This document shows, piece by piece, positions 20,407-30,652 of a stretch of 64,000 nucleotides of DNA. The notes below the pieces were generated by a model, which ran no database searches, was not told where the DNA came from, and saw only the letters and a program-made list of their open reading frames with translations. This DNA comes from Argyresthia goedartella (Eukaryota; Arthropoda; Insecta; Lepidoptera; Argyresthiidae): positions 1,572,501 to 1,636,500 of the forward strand of contig OX463827.1 of assembly GCA_949825045.1 (NCBI GenBank), in the 5' to 3' direction. How positions within the stretch are numbered: position 1 is the first letter of the stretch; every line of letters begins with the position of its first letter. The translations under genes and the position numbers were made by a program.

Positions 20407-23340
20407 TTATTTAACAATAACTAGAAATTTTTCAGTGTGTGCATAATCCAAGGTTTTGAGCAATTTTGATACTGAGGACTTACAATCAAACGAGAGCATC
20501 GGATGTATGCTACAGATTCTGTTTACCTTATTATACAAAAGTGTTGATTGAATGGTAAATTGTTTTCTTGCAAATTCTGTTTCAAAGCTTGGTGTTTTGA
20601 ATATTATATCATGTCTTCTCTTGTGATTATTGCTTGGATTGACACTGTTGCGGTGTCTTCTGAGAACCGACTGGAGTATATAGAGTTGTCTTACACTAAG
20701 TACATCAGCAAGGGAAAAGAGATCGGTTGTGGGAAATCTGTAAGGTTTGATGAGCATCACCTTCAGGAGCGATCTCTGGGCTCTTTCAAGTGATAACATC
20801 TTCGTCTTACAAGCACCACCCCAGACAGTTACACAGTAACATAGTACAGACTGAACCAGAGCAATGTAAGTCGCTCTGAGCATATCCGGAGGCATGGCGT
20901 GTCTAAGGTTTTTAAATATCCAACTTAATTTTCTCACACGTGAGACGACTGAGTCAATCTGGGGAAGCCAGTTTAGTTGTTGGTCAATTACCACACCAAG
21001 GTATTTTATTTTATCTACTCTCTCAATTCTCTCACAAGAGCATGTGGCGTTGGTCGGGTAAGAGCAAGAGTGGGCTTTTATTCCGACGTGGAGGGCCGGA
21101 AGTTTTGATTTAAGTATGGAGAAGAACATACTTTTTGTTTTTGCAACATTAAGAGTGAGCAAATTGCTTTCTAGCCATTCCGAAACACAGCGAAGTCCCT
21201 GCTCTGCAGAGATAATCGCGTCACTCCAGCTCTTACTATTAAATATAAGCGCCGTATCATCCGCGTAAGTGTAAATATTGCAATCCTTCAGAGAGAGATC
21301 GCACAGGTCGTTGATGTATATGAGAAACAACGTTGGGCCAAGAACACTGCCCTGCGGTACTCCGTAGGTAATATAGCTGTCACTACTGTAGTGGGGGCCT
21401 ATCTTGACTCGTTGTTGTCTCTCTTGTAGGTAGTCCTTAAAAAGTTCATGTGCGATCCCTCTAACACCGAAACTTTCGAGTTTATCCAGAAGGATGGGGA
21501 CAGAAACGGTGTCAAATGCCTTGGCTAGGTCTAGGAATATTCCCAAACATTTTTGACGCTTGTCTAAACCATTAACAACTTTGTCAGTAAGTGCAGCAAC
21601 AGCATCTTCTGTTGACCTTCCATTCCTAAAACCAAACTGGCAATCTGATAGGAGATTTTTGTCGTCTAAGTAGCGTTTCAGTCTATTGTTCATTAGCTTT
21701 TCCAGTATCTTTGACAGAACTGTTAAAACTGAAATGGGTCTATAGTTGTTGATATCCTTTCTGTCCCCACCCTTGTGGATCGGGTGTATGATGGAACGTT
21801 TAAAAACCTTGGGAAAGACACCCTGAGAAAAACAAATGTTACATAAATGAGAGAAGACCGGGACCAAAGCATATCTAGACAGTTTTACGAACTTTGTTGA
21901 AATACCGTCCCAGCCCACCGCGCTATCTTCCTGTAGGTTCATTATTAATGAATGAACTTCAGCTGGGTCTACGTCAATAAGACCGAAAGAATGAACGGTT
22001 GTAGGAATTTTCGATGTGGGCCGGTGTGACGACTGCGCATTAGAAACGAGCTTTTCAGCAAGTGTTTTGCCAACATTCGCGAAATGGTCATTGATAGTTT
22101 CTACAGATTCTGCAGAAGTGGTTTTAATAGATAGTAGGGTTGTGTCTTCTGTCTTTTTGTTAGGAATTTTAGCTATTCTTTTGATTGATTTCCATAGTTT
22201 TTTAGGATTTTTGCGAGAGATTTCTAGTTCTGACCGGTCATACTTGCGTTTTAGTTTGTGTAAAAGGTTATTACAGAAGTTTCGATATCGTTTATAAGTG
22301 GTTTTTAATATTATGTTATGAGGATTCTTTTTTACTGATTTATTCATGTTATCTCTATTCCTAATGCATCGTAAAAGACCAGGAGTCATCCACGGTTGTT
22401 TAACCCTTTTTCTGTTCGGAATTGTGATCATTCTTGAATTATCGGCTAATATTTCGGATATTGTCTCAACCAGCTTTTCTGCTGCTTCGTTCGGGTCGGA
22501 TGACCGCCACACTTCGCTTAGGTCAGCATTGTCAAAAGCTGCAACGGCTTTTCCGAAGTCAGTGATAGTTTTTGTTTTTGGTGTTTTATCTAAAGCGGGG
22601 AGTCTTTGTAAATTAAGCGTAACTGTTAGGTGGTCGGTAATAGATGTATTTAGCACGGCTACAGACGCTGGTCGGGATGTTTTGATCATAATATGATCTA
22701 GGCAATTGTTGTCGCGTGTAGGTAGGGTGTGCCCTGAGAATATTCCGTGGTTAAGAGTCATATCAAGATATTCGCAGCTGTTCCGATCAATATTTTTAGG
22801 TTTAATGTCAATGTTTATGTCACCAATCAGCATAATATCCGTAGAGGGATCGAGATTGGATATTAAATTATCGAGTGATTTTATAAAGTTGGTTGCACAT
22901 GTATTTGAGGGGCTACGGTAGATACCCACAACGGATATGTTAGGTGTTGTAATAGTCAGGCAGGATGCGTCAATTAATAGGGGTTCTTCAACCTTGCACA
23001 TCAGACTCTGTTTAGTATAGACAACTACACCATCGTTTTGGTTAATAAGTCTTTTAGTGCAGTACATCGAGTAGTTGTCCATACTTGGTGGAGTTTTCAA
23101 ATCTGAGAGCCAACATTCTGTTAGGATAATAATGTCGTAGTCATACTTTAGAATCGATAGGAGAGCCTGAAAGCTTGTCATATTCGAGTCGCTATGAACA
23201 CTTCTTATATTTTGAGTAATTATACTATAAGATAATTTATTTTTTGGTATATGATCGATGCATTCTTCAGGGCTGCAACTGATCGATTTAACCAATTGCA
23301 TGTTATCTATTTCCTGAGATAGTTGGGCCGTATTAGTCAT
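20407..23340 (-). CDS. LINE B ORF2: endonuclease-reverse transcriptase, intact
   Basis: An uninterrupted 977-residue protein (MTNTAQLSQEID...). Residues about 35-250 form an APE-type endonuclease: ITQNIRSVH (Asn), ILTECWLSD (Glu), LIGDINIDI (Asp) and SITDHLTVTL (Asp-His). RT occupies about 470-770: FGFRNGRSTEDAV, DLAKAFDTVSVPIL, GVPQGSVLGPTLFLIYINDL and the catalytic YADDTALIF near residue 695. A post-RT region follows with YCVTVWGGACKTK. Length fits jockey/CR1-related LINEs without RNase H. It would nick target DNA and copy LINE RNA in place. ORF1 lies upstream but is disrupted. Confidence 0.94.
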   Translation of the reverse strand: MTNTAQLSQEIDNMQLVKSISCSPEECIDHIPKNKLSYSIITQNIRSVHSDSNMTSFQALLSILKYDYDIIILTECWLSDLKTPPSMDNYSMYCTKRLINQNDGVVVYTKQSLMCKVEEPLLIDASCLTITTPNISVVGIYRSPSNTCATNFIKSLDNLISNLDPSTDIMLIGDINIDIKPKNIDRNSCEYLDMTLNHGIFSGHTLPTRDNNCLDHIMIKTSRPASVAVLNTSITDHLTVTLNLQRLPALDKTPKTKTITDFGKAVAAFDNADLSEVWRSSDPNEAAEKLVETISEILADNSRMITIPNRKRVKQPWMTPGLLRCIRNRDNMNKSVKKNPHNIILKTTYKRYRNFCNNLLHKLKRKYDRSELEISRKNPKKLWKSIKRIAKIPNKKTEDTTLLSIKTTSAESVETINDHFANVGKTLAEKLVSNAQSSHRPTSKIPTTVHSFGLIDVDPAEVHSLIMNLQEDSAVGWDGISTKFVKLSRYALVPVFSHLCNICFSQGVFPKVFKRSIIHPIHKGGDRKDINNYRPISVLTVLSKILEKLMNNRLKRYLDDKNLLSDCQFGFRNGRSTEDAVAALTDKVVNGLDKRQKCLGIFLDLAKAFDTVSVPILLDKLESFGVRGIAHELFKDYLQERQQRVKIGPHYSSDSYITYGVPQGSVLGPTLFLIYINDLCDLSLKDCNIYTYADDTALIFNSKSWSDAIISAEQGLRCVSEWLESNLLTLNVAKTKSMFFSILKSKLPALHVGIKAHSCSYPTNATCSCERIERVDKIKYLGVVIDQQLNWLPQIDSVVSRVRKLSWIFKNLRHAMPPDMLRATYIALVQSVLCYCVTVWGGACKTKMLSLERAQRSLLKVMLIKPYRFPTTDLFSLADVLSVRQLYILQSVLRRHRNSVNPSNNHKRRHDIIFKTPSFETEFARKQFTIQSTLLYNKVNRICSIHPMLSFDCKSSVSKLLKTLDYAHTEKFLVIVK

Positions 23341-23605
23341 AATTGAAGAGTATAATGATGGTTTTAATGCTTGAAAAGGTGGTCACATAAAGAACAATAA
23401 TAGGGGGATTCGTAACAGACATAGGACAGTTAAAATCAGTGATTTTAATTACGCAGATTAGTCTAGTGAGATGGGAATTGTAGGTGTGTGTGTTATGGTA
23501 AAGGATGATATGATTGTAGTCGTATGTGTTTGGGATGAGTGTAAGTGCAGTGTGTGTAGTAACTATTTTCAGGTTGAAACTAACGAGAGTAACATTCGCA
23601 GGTAG

Positions 23606-23895
23606 TCATGCCTTATTTAATAGCGCATGGACTTGCTTTTCACATGTAATATTAATAATTGGAGAGTCGTCCAGCAGTCGCATATAAACTTTCCCATATG
23701 AGGTCCAGCAATGCTTGTAATTATTGGATTTTTTCAGGTCGCGGGCCAGATAATAGAGTTTGTTTGCTTTTTGTGTCAGCTGCTCAACTACGAACTATTT
23801 GTTGTATGTTGAATTATTTTGAAAGCCTAGATGAGAAGCGTTCAGTTTGTTATTTTTATGAGTTTTGTTAAATTGCTTTACTCCCTTTAGTAGAT
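23606..23895 (-). pseudogene. LINE B ORF1, C-terminal part
   Basis: Continues ORF1 across the BEL insertion: LLKGVKQFNKTHKNNKLNA..., an in-frame TAG at 23795-23797, then in the same frame EQLTQKANKLYYLARDL and further residues to the stop at 23606-23608. This end resembles the C-terminus of ORF1 proteins in lepidopteran LINEs. Only the one stop breaks it. The stretch between 23341 and 23605 is the inter-ORF spacer. Confidence 0.75.
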
Positions 23896-24063
23896 TGTCC
23901 AAGCGGACCATGAGGGACGAAGCGAGGGGGGTACCACCGCCGGACCGTCGCGCGCGCAGCCAGCGTGAAGCAGAACCAGTCCACAAATAAAGTCAGCGCG
24001 AAGCGCACGCGCCACCTCGCACCAATACCTATTATTTTATTTCAACGATTCCCTGCCGCGACA
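23896..24063 (+). repeat. BEL/Pao 5' LTR (168 bp)
   Basis: TGTCCAAGCGGACC...CCGCGACA, identical to the 3' LTR. Unusually short and GC-rich for this A/T-rich region; contains AATAAAG (about 23986-23992), a possible poly(A) signal. Confidence 0.96.
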
Positions 24064-24070
24064 GGGAAGC

Positions 24071-24088
24071 TGGCGACCGTGACAGGAC
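24071..24088 (+). promoter_or_regulatory. Candidate primer-binding site of the BEL/Pao element
   Basis: TGGCGACCGTGACAGGAC lies 7 bp after the 5' LTR, starting TGG as tRNA-complementary PBSs do. The primer tRNA is not assigned here. Confidence 0.6.
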
Positions 24089-25005
24089 TACGGCACTCCA
24101 CGGATTACTATACAAGTGAAGTCAGAGAACAAAGGAATTGCGCATTACATCAAGGAAACAGGGTGTCAACTTCGCTTCGAAGACTAAAAGTGAGCCCGTT
24201 CCTTACTATTTTGTTTTTTTTTTATCGCTATTTCATTGTTTCTATCTGTAAGTAGCTTCTCAGTCTGTGTCGACAGTGTCGATAGTCACTTAACGTACCT
24301 ACTTTCAAATATCATCTCGATATTTCATCCGCCATTTTGGTCATAGTTTTGCTATTCACTAAACGATTTCTCACTTCTTCGCACATTACTTGGCTTTAAG
24401 CTATTGCAGAATTGAATAAATAAAGTAAGTTGCTTTGCTATTTAAATTAATTCAGTTTTTCCTAAAAAAAACACTGCCATAAAGATTCAAATTCTAGAAC
24501 TGGGCTTACTGTAGTGATTTATACTGTGCTTATTTTACATTATAACTGCATTATTTTATTCAATTCACTGCTATTGACTTGCATAGGTAGCTTACAGGCA
24601 AGTTAATTGTGCTTACTTGTCATACCGAGCTACTACTTGCTATATACTTTGCCACATTTATGAAATATTTCCCATTTTAGCTGTCATATTTTACGCAAAA
24701 ATCATTTGTAGATATTTAGATAGCTCCCGGTCGTGCGATCGGGTTTGTAAATTCCAGGAATACTCGTACAAGGTATCATATTCGGTCGACCACACCTCGC
24801 CCGCCACGGGCCACGCGCCACGTTTCGAGTTAACCTCACGCTGCGCTTGCGTTCGCTGCACTTCGCATCGAGCTGCGCGCCGTTTGTTAACGTCATTGGA
24901 TGCGTGGTACACCTACCTACTTACCGCGCTTGAGGTTTGGACTTTGACCTATATTATTGTTCGTGAATTCGTGGTTATTGTATTGCTCGGGTGATTTTTA
25001 CTGCT
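24089..25005 (+). other. BEL/Pao 5' leader
   Basis: About 920 bp of non-coding leader between the PBS and the gag start, with a GC-rich stretch at 24785-24900. Short open frames here lack motifs. It may hold packaging or splicing signals, but none is definite. Confidence 0.5.
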
Positions 25006-28000
25006 ATGGCAGAATCACAACTTAAATTGTTAGTACGACAAAGAGGTACTATTAAACAACGTTTAACGATTTTTCTTAAATATTTAGAGCCATTGTTGAT
25101 TACGTCATCAAGGGACTTGGATGAATTGCAGATCGGTGAACTGTCTTTGCGTGTAACGAAGTTAGAAGTAGCGTTTTCAACTTTTGATAATATCCAATCA
25201 CAAATTGAGGAGCTAGATGATTCTGGTGAACAATTTTTAGAGCGAGAATTAATTGAAAATCAATTTTTTAAATTGATTGCAAGAGCAAAACGGCTTCTTT
25301 CACGCAAGGAAAAGGGAAGTGATGAGAATTCATCAAACTGTAATTCAAATCATTGCAACCATTTACGTAACGTCAAGTTACCCACTATTAAATTAAACTC
25401 CTTCGACGGAAATCATAATAAGTGGCTGGAGTACCGGGATACTTCCCAGTCTCTTATACATTCCAACGATTCCATTGATGACGTAACTAAATTTCATTAT
25501 TTGCGATCTACTTTAGAGGGTACTGCGCTTACTATTATCAAATCTCTGCCAGTATCTTCTGATAATTATGAAATTGCATGGGACTTGCTCTGCGAGAGGT
25601 TCGACAACAAGCGTTTATTAGTGAACCATCATTTAAGAGCCTTGTTTGCGATCGAGCCGCTTCCTAGGGAATCTGATAGGGCTATACGGTATTTGATTGA
25701 CAATGTCACTAAGAATATACGCGCTCTTGAATCAATTGGTGAGCCAACCATTGATACGTTACTCGTTTACATGATGTCAGTTAAATTGGATGCCAACACG
25801 GCCAAGAAATGGGAAGAACATCGTAATACCTTGAGTGAGTCGCCTAAATTAGAACAATTTTTTAATTTTCTGAGACAGCGTGCTGATGTTCTACAGAGCG
25901 TCTTCTCTCACAGAACGGAGCGTCGCTCTTCTAATTCTGTCACTTCTACAAATTCAAATGTAGTGAACCCCAACACTAAATTAAAATCATTCGCTGCATC
26001 TACTACTGAAATTAATGAAACTAGAAAATGCGCTTTATGCCTACATGATCATTTTTTATATGAATGTCAAAAATTCAAAGGGTTGTCGGTTGACGAACGA
26101 AGTCATTATGTGTCTCAGCTGAATGTTTGTGGTAACTGTCTTCGTTCCGGTCATCCAGCTCGTAGTTGTCGTTTTGGTTCTTGTCGTATCTGCAAGAAGA
26201 AACACAACACACTCCTTCACAAACGCAGCCTACAGGATGCTACTAATGCTACTATGGCCATGCCTGCTATTTCTGATGGTTCTTCGGAGGACCCTTCAGC
26301 GGATGGACCTTCAGCTCCTGCTATAGACTCGTCTGTAAACGAACATGATGATTCTAATGAATATCTCTCATTGTCTGCAGTGGCTTCGAATCAAGTACTA
26401 TTGTCTACTGCCTTGGTTCGCGTCACAAATCACAAAAAAGAAACATTTACTTTACGTGCTGTCTTGGATAGTGGGAGCCAAATGTCCTTTATGTCCGAAG
26501 CTGCAAAAGGGAGGATTGGCGTTATCAGCTCAGCTACTACTTCACCCCACTGCGTAACAGGCATAAATTCAGCGTCAATGCAAATTACTCAACATTGTAG
26601 TCTATTGATACAATCTCTTCACAAACCTTTCAAGGCTAAAATCAACTGTTTGATTAATCCAAGGATAAGTGATCGACTTCCAAATAAAAAAATAACTACT
26701 AATCTAAATATACCTACCTGTATCGTTCTCGCTGATCCCGGGTTTTCTCAGCCATCCGAGGTGGATCTTCTGCTTGGGGCTGACATCTACTGGGATATAA
26801 TGGAATCTGGAAAGATTTCACTCGGACGAAACTTACCTGTTTTGTTAGACTCGCGGCTAGGTTGGATAGTTACCGGACCTATCGGTAACACAAGTAAGTT
26901 AATTACTAACAAAACAGTTAATTGCAACTTCACTCAAGATTTAAGAAATGATTTACAAAAATTATGGGAACTTGATTCATTTGACATTTCAAAAAATGTT
27001 TATACTACTGAAGAAAAGATTTGCGAAACTCACTTTAATGAAACTACTACGCGTGATGAATCTGGCAGGTTCGTAGTTCAGATGCCCTTTCGTGAGACGC
27101 CAGATTCACTGGGCGATTCTTACTTTCAAGCTCAAAAACGTTTGCTTAATCTTGAAAGGCGTTTTATTAGGAAACCGGTGCTTCAGGAATTATATACAAA
27201 ATTTATTCATGAATACGAAGCTTTAGGTCACATGACTGAAGTTACTGATATTGCAAATCTCCCACCAAATGTTTATTTCTTACCGCACCATGCGGTTAGC
27301 AGGGAAAAAAGCGAAACTACAAAATTACGAGTTGTTTATGATGTTTCGGCTAAATCTTCCTCGGGCAGATCTCTGAATGATATTCAGTATGTAGGTCCTA
27401 GGGTACAGGATGATTTGTTTTCAATTCTCCTCAGGTTCCGGCAGCATAAATATGCAATTTCCGCTGATATAGAAAAATGTTATCGTCAAATTCTTATAGA
27501 TCCATCACAAAGACACTTACAAATGATTCTATGGCGTGACAATATTCACAAACCAATTAAAATGTACAAACTGAATACTGTTACCTATGGAACAGCTTCC
27601 GCACCGTACTTAAGTACACGCTGTATTCTGCAATTGGCGCAGGAATGCCGTGATGATGCTATTGCGGAAATAATTGCTCATGATTTTTATATGGACGATC
27701 TCTTGACGGGTTCTGATACACTAGAAGGACTATCACATATTTGTTTATCTGTAACGAAGGCTTTAGATTCGGCTTGTCTTCCATTACGTAAATTTCGTAC
27801 AAATGCACCAGTTGCCAACACTCTTCCATTACCAAAGGCACTTGATTTAGCTGCTACAGCTTCTACGCTAGGTTTGATCTGGCATCCTTCTTCTGATGTG
27901 TTTCAGTTTCCTGTAGAACTTGATGTCAATTCAAAAATAACAAAAAGATCGATTTTGTCGGATTCTTCAAAATTATTTGACCCACTCGGTTTATTAAGCT

Positions 28001-30240
28001 TATGTACCATCATCCCAAAGTTGGTTTTACAGAAACTGTGGCTTAATCGTCATATTGAATGGGATGACGTTGTCCCTCAAGAAATTCAAGAACAGTGGCT
28101 TAATTTTGTTACTGGATTGCATTGTTTATCGCATCTAAAAATTCCTAGATGTGTTCTAACTAATAATTACTCAACTAGGATTGAGTTACATGCATTTTCA
28201 GATGCATCTGAGGATTCCTATGCTGCGTGCATATATGTTCGTTCGATTGACGACACTGGAAAGGTTTTGGTTAGACTTTTATGTGCTAAAACAAAGGTAG
28301 CACCTATTAAGCAAATATCCATACCTAAACTCGAACTTTGCGCGGCCTTACTTTCTGCGAGACTGGTAGATAAAGTAATTAAAACTATTCGCTTTAAAGT
28401 GGATAAAGTATTTTATTGGATTGACTCTTTGATTGCACTAGGATGGATTAACAGCCTTTCTCGTCATTTTCAGACCTTTGTGTCTAACAGGATAGGCGAA
28501 ATTCAAGAATTGACTCCTGCTTCCGCTTGTTGGAATCATGTGCCGGGCGTTCTGAATCCAGCTGACTTGGCTTCTAGAGGCGTTGCTCCTCACCTCGTTC
28601 ATGCTGCATCCTTGTGGTGGCAGGGCCCTCCGTATCTGCTGCAGGATTCTTCTAACTGGCCTAAGCGTCCATCCGAATCCGTTGATCTACCTGAAAAGAA
28701 AAACAAAATAAAAAATATAAAACCTGAAAATGAAATTTTTACTTACCTTACACTGAAAACGCCGCTTGTTGATGTAACAAAGTTCTCCAACCTGAAAAAG
28801 GTAAAAAATATTATATCATACATAAATAGATTCATATATAACTTAAAAAATCCTAGTAATCGGCGTACAGGAGTGCTAGATGCATCAGAGCTGGAATCGG
28901 CAATGAACATTTTAATAAAACAATCACAATCGGAGTGTTTCAGTGAAGATATTAAATTATTAAATAAAAAACAAAACTTACCAGCTAAATCTTCTCTTAT
29001 ATCCCTCACTCCGTTTGTAGATGACGACGGAATTCTCCGTGTGGGAGGACGGTTACAACAAGCTTCCGAGACTTATGATAGGAAACACCCTATACTATTA
29101 CATCCTTCTCATGCCTTCACAAAGTTGCTATTCAGTTATGAACATAACCGATTACTACATAGCGGTCCGCAGTCCTTGCTTAACTCTATTCGAGATAAGT
29201 ATTGGCCTATTAGAGGCAGAGTGTTAGCAAGATCTTGCGTAAACGCTTGCATGGTGTGTAGGCGCATGAAAATGAAGATCATTAATCCATTAATGGGTAA
29301 TTTACCAGCACCACGAGTCACTCCAGGCTTCCCATTTCAAACTTGTGGCACAGATTTTGCGGGTCCCTTCTTAATTACGGACAGAAAGGGTCGTGGTTGT
29401 AAGATAACAAAATGTTACCTATGTATATTCATTTGTTTTTCCACGAAAGCAATTCACTTGGAAGTGGCTAGTGACCTAACTAAGGATGTTTTCATTGCAT
29501 GCCTTCGACGTTTCATCTCTCGCAGAGGAAAACCAAATTTTATCTATTGCGACAATGGTACCAATTTTGTTGGAGCGAACAATGAGATAGGTTATTTTTT
29601 GAGTTCAAACCACGAGCATTTTAAAGAATACGCAGCCAATGACGGTATCAAATTTTTATTTTCTCCGGCGTATTCGCCGAATTTCGGTGGGCTTTGGGAA
29701 GCTGGCGTTAAATCCGCGAAACATCACCTTAAACGTATTCTTGGCAATACCCATCTTACGTTCGAGGAACTATCGACACTTTTTACACAGATTGAGGCTA
29801 TTCTTAATTCGCGACCGTTGACTCCGCTTTCTTCGGATCCAAACGATTTAAACCCTTTAACACCTGGCCACTTTTTGGTTGGACGGGCATTGACATCCCT
29901 GCCATCAGCGCACCTACTGGACTGCAATAGCAACCGCTTGTCCAGATTTGAACGCATAGAGCAGATAAGACAACATTTTTGGGAGCGTTGGAGAAACGAG
30001 TTCCTGTCTGAGCTTCAACAACGATCAAAATGGAGATCTCATCAACGTCCACTCCAAGTCGGGGATATGGTTGTACTAAAAGAAGATCATCTTCCACCAT
30101 TAAAATGGCGTCTTGCAAGAGTCGCACGTCTATATCCAGGGAAGGATGACATCACCCGTGTTGCTGACTTCAAAACTGAAAAGGGAATTGTTCGTCGCGC
30201 ATTGAACCGCGTCTGTCCCTTGTTCGACGACGAAAACTGA
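25006..30240 (+). CDS. BEL/Pao gag-pol polyprotein, intact
   Basis: One 1744-residue frame from MAESQLKLLV (25006; an upstream in-frame ATG at 24991 adds five residues). Gag with the DUF1759-type region (LPTIKLNSFDGNHNKWLEYR, about 130), then Cys/His zinc knuckles (CALCLHDHFLYEC; CGNCLRSGHPARSC) at about 345-405. Aspartic protease with LDSGSQMSFM at about 487. RT with LRVVYDVSAKSS and the catalytic YMDDL at about 895. RNase H with AFSDASEDSYAA at about 1064. Integrase with HHCC zinc region (about 1360-1425) and catalytic Asp in GTDFAGPF, Asp in YCDNGTNFVGA and Glu in GGLWEAGVK. No stops or frameshifts, so it is probably still competent. Confidence 0.96.
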   Translation: MAESQLKLLVRQRGTIKQRLTIFLKYLEPLLITSSRDLDELQIGELSLRVTKLEVAFSTFDNIQSQIEELDDSGEQFLERELIENQFFKLIARAKRLLSRKEKGSDENSSNCNSNHCNHLRNVKLPTIKLNSFDGNHNKWLEYRDTSQSLIHSNDSIDDVTKFHYLRSTLEGTALTIIKSLPVSSDNYEIAWDLLCERFDNKRLLVNHHLRALFAIEPLPRESDRAIRYLIDNVTKNIRALESIGEPTIDTLLVYMMSVKLDANTAKKWEEHRNTLSESPKLEQFFNFLRQRADVLQSVFSHRTERRSSNSVTSTNSNVVNPNTKLKSFAASTTEINETRKCALCLHDHFLYECQKFKGLSVDERSHYVSQLNVCGNCLRSGHPARSCRFGSCRICKKKHNTLLHKRSLQDATNATMAMPAISDGSSEDPSADGPSAPAIDSSVNEHDDSNEYLSLSAVASNQVLLSTALVRVTNHKKETFTLRAVLDSGSQMSFMSEAAKGRIGVISSATTSPHCVTGINSASMQITQHCSLLIQSLHKPFKAKINCLINPRISDRLPNKKITTNLNIPTCIVLADPGFSQPSEVDLLLGADIYWDIMESGKISLGRNLPVLLDSRLGWIVTGPIGNTSKLITNKTVNCNFTQDLRNDLQKLWELDSFDISKNVYTTEEKICETHFNETTTRDESGRFVVQMPFRETPDSLGDSYFQAQKRLLNLERRFIRKPVLQELYTKFIHEYEALGHMTEVTDIANLPPNVYFLPHHAVSREKSETTKLRVVYDVSAKSSSGRSLNDIQYVGPRVQDDLFSILLRFRQHKYAISADIEKCYRQILIDPSQRHLQMILWRDNIHKPIKMYKLNTVTYGTASAPYLSTRCILQLAQECRDDAIAEIIAHDFYMDDLLTGSDTLEGLSHICLSVTKALDSACLPLRKFRTNAPVANTLPLPKALDLAATASTLGLIWHPSSDVFQFPVELDVNSKITKRSILSDSSKLFDPLGLLSLCTIIPKLVLQKLWLNRHIEWDDVVPQEIQEQWLNFVTGLHCLSHLKIPRCVLTNNYSTRIELHAFSDASEDSYAACIYVRSIDDTGKVLVRLLCAKTKVAPIKQISIPKLELCAALLSARLVDKVIKTIRFKVDKVFYWIDSLIALGWINSLSRHFQTFVSNRIGEIQELTPASACWNHVPGVLNPADLASRGVAPHLVHAASLWWQGPPYLLQDSSNWPKRPSESVDLPEKKNKIKNIKPENEIFTYLTLKTPLVDVTKFSNLKKVKNIISYINRFIYNLKNPSNRRTGVLDASELESAMNILIKQSQSECFSEDIKLLNKKQNLPAKSSLISLTPFVDDDGILRVGGRLQQASETYDRKHPILLHPSHAFTKLLFSYEHNRLLHSGPQSLLNSIRDKYWPIRGRVLARSCVNACMVCRRMKMKIINPLMGNLPAPRVTPGFPFQTCGTDFAGPFLITDRKGRGCKITKCYLCIFICFSTKAIHLEVASDLTKDVFIACLRRFISRRGKPNFIYCDNGTNFVGANNEIGYFLSSNHEHFKEYAANDGIKFLFSPAYSPNFGGLWEAGVKSAKHHLKRILGNTHLTFEELSTLFTQIEAILNSRPLTPLSSDPNDLNPLTPGHFLVGRALTSLPSAHLLDCNSNRLSRFERIEQIRQHFWERWRNEFLSELQQRSKWRSHQRPLQVGDMVVLKEDHLPPLKWRLARVARLYPGKDDITRVADFKTEKGIVRRALNRVCPLFDDEN

Positions 30241-30300
30241 GACATTGCACCGTACGATATCAGCAATAGTCCATTAACCCATAAGGACTGATTGCTTACT

Positions 30301-30415
30301 TACAACTTCAACTGCCTCAACTTCAACTGCTTCAACTTCAACTGCCTCAACTTCAACTGCTTCAACTTCAACTGCCTCAACTTCAACTGCTTCAACTTCA
30401 ACAGTTTCGACTACA
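30301..30415 (+). repeat. 15-bp tandem repeat CAACTTCAACTGCYT in the BEL 3' UTR
   Basis: About seven copies alternating ...TGCCT and ...TGCTT, so the true period is 30 bp. Lies between the polyprotein stop and the polypurine tract. Confidence 0.9.
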
Positions 30416-30473
30416 ACAGAGACTCTATTACAAATTTGAAAGAGCTCTTGAAAACTCCTACCGAGCTTTCAAC

Positions 30474-30484
30474 GGGGGGCAAGA
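30474..30484 (+). promoter_or_regulatory. Polypurine tract of the BEL/Pao element
   Basis: GGGGGGCAAGA immediately before the 3' LTR; the expected plus-strand primer site. Confidence 0.75.
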
Positions 30485-30652
30485 TGTCCAAGCGGACCAT
30501 GAGGGACGAAGCGAGGGGGGTACCACCGCCGGACCGTCGCGCGCGCAGCCAGCGTGAAGCAGAACCAGTCCACAAATAAAGTCAGCGCGAAGCGCACGCG
30601 CCACCTCGCACCAATACCTATTATTTTATTTCAACGATTCCCTGCCGCGACA
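30485..30652 (+). repeat. BEL/Pao 3' LTR (168 bp)
   Basis: Identical to 23896-24063; followed by the AGAT target duplication. Confidence 0.96.

Larger units (their letters stand above)
23896..30652 (+). mobile_element. BEL/Pao LTR retrotransposon, complete with identical LTRs
   Basis: A 6757-bp element inserted in LINE B ORF1. Two 168-bp LTRs (23896-24063, 30485-30652) begin TGTCC and end GACA and show no differences by eye. They are flanked by a 4-bp target duplication AGAT (23892-23895, 30653-30656). A candidate PBS follows the 5' LTR, a purine tract precedes the 3' LTR, and one uninterrupted polyprotein ORF fills the interior. No env gene. Identical LTRs mean very recent insertion. It is the innermost and youngest layer of the nest. 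Confidence 0.97.

Noticed and set aside
30292..30579. 95-codon frame with NFNCLNFNCF repeats
   Set aside because: Translation of the CAACTTCAACTGC tandem repeat and the LTR of the BEL element, not a gene.
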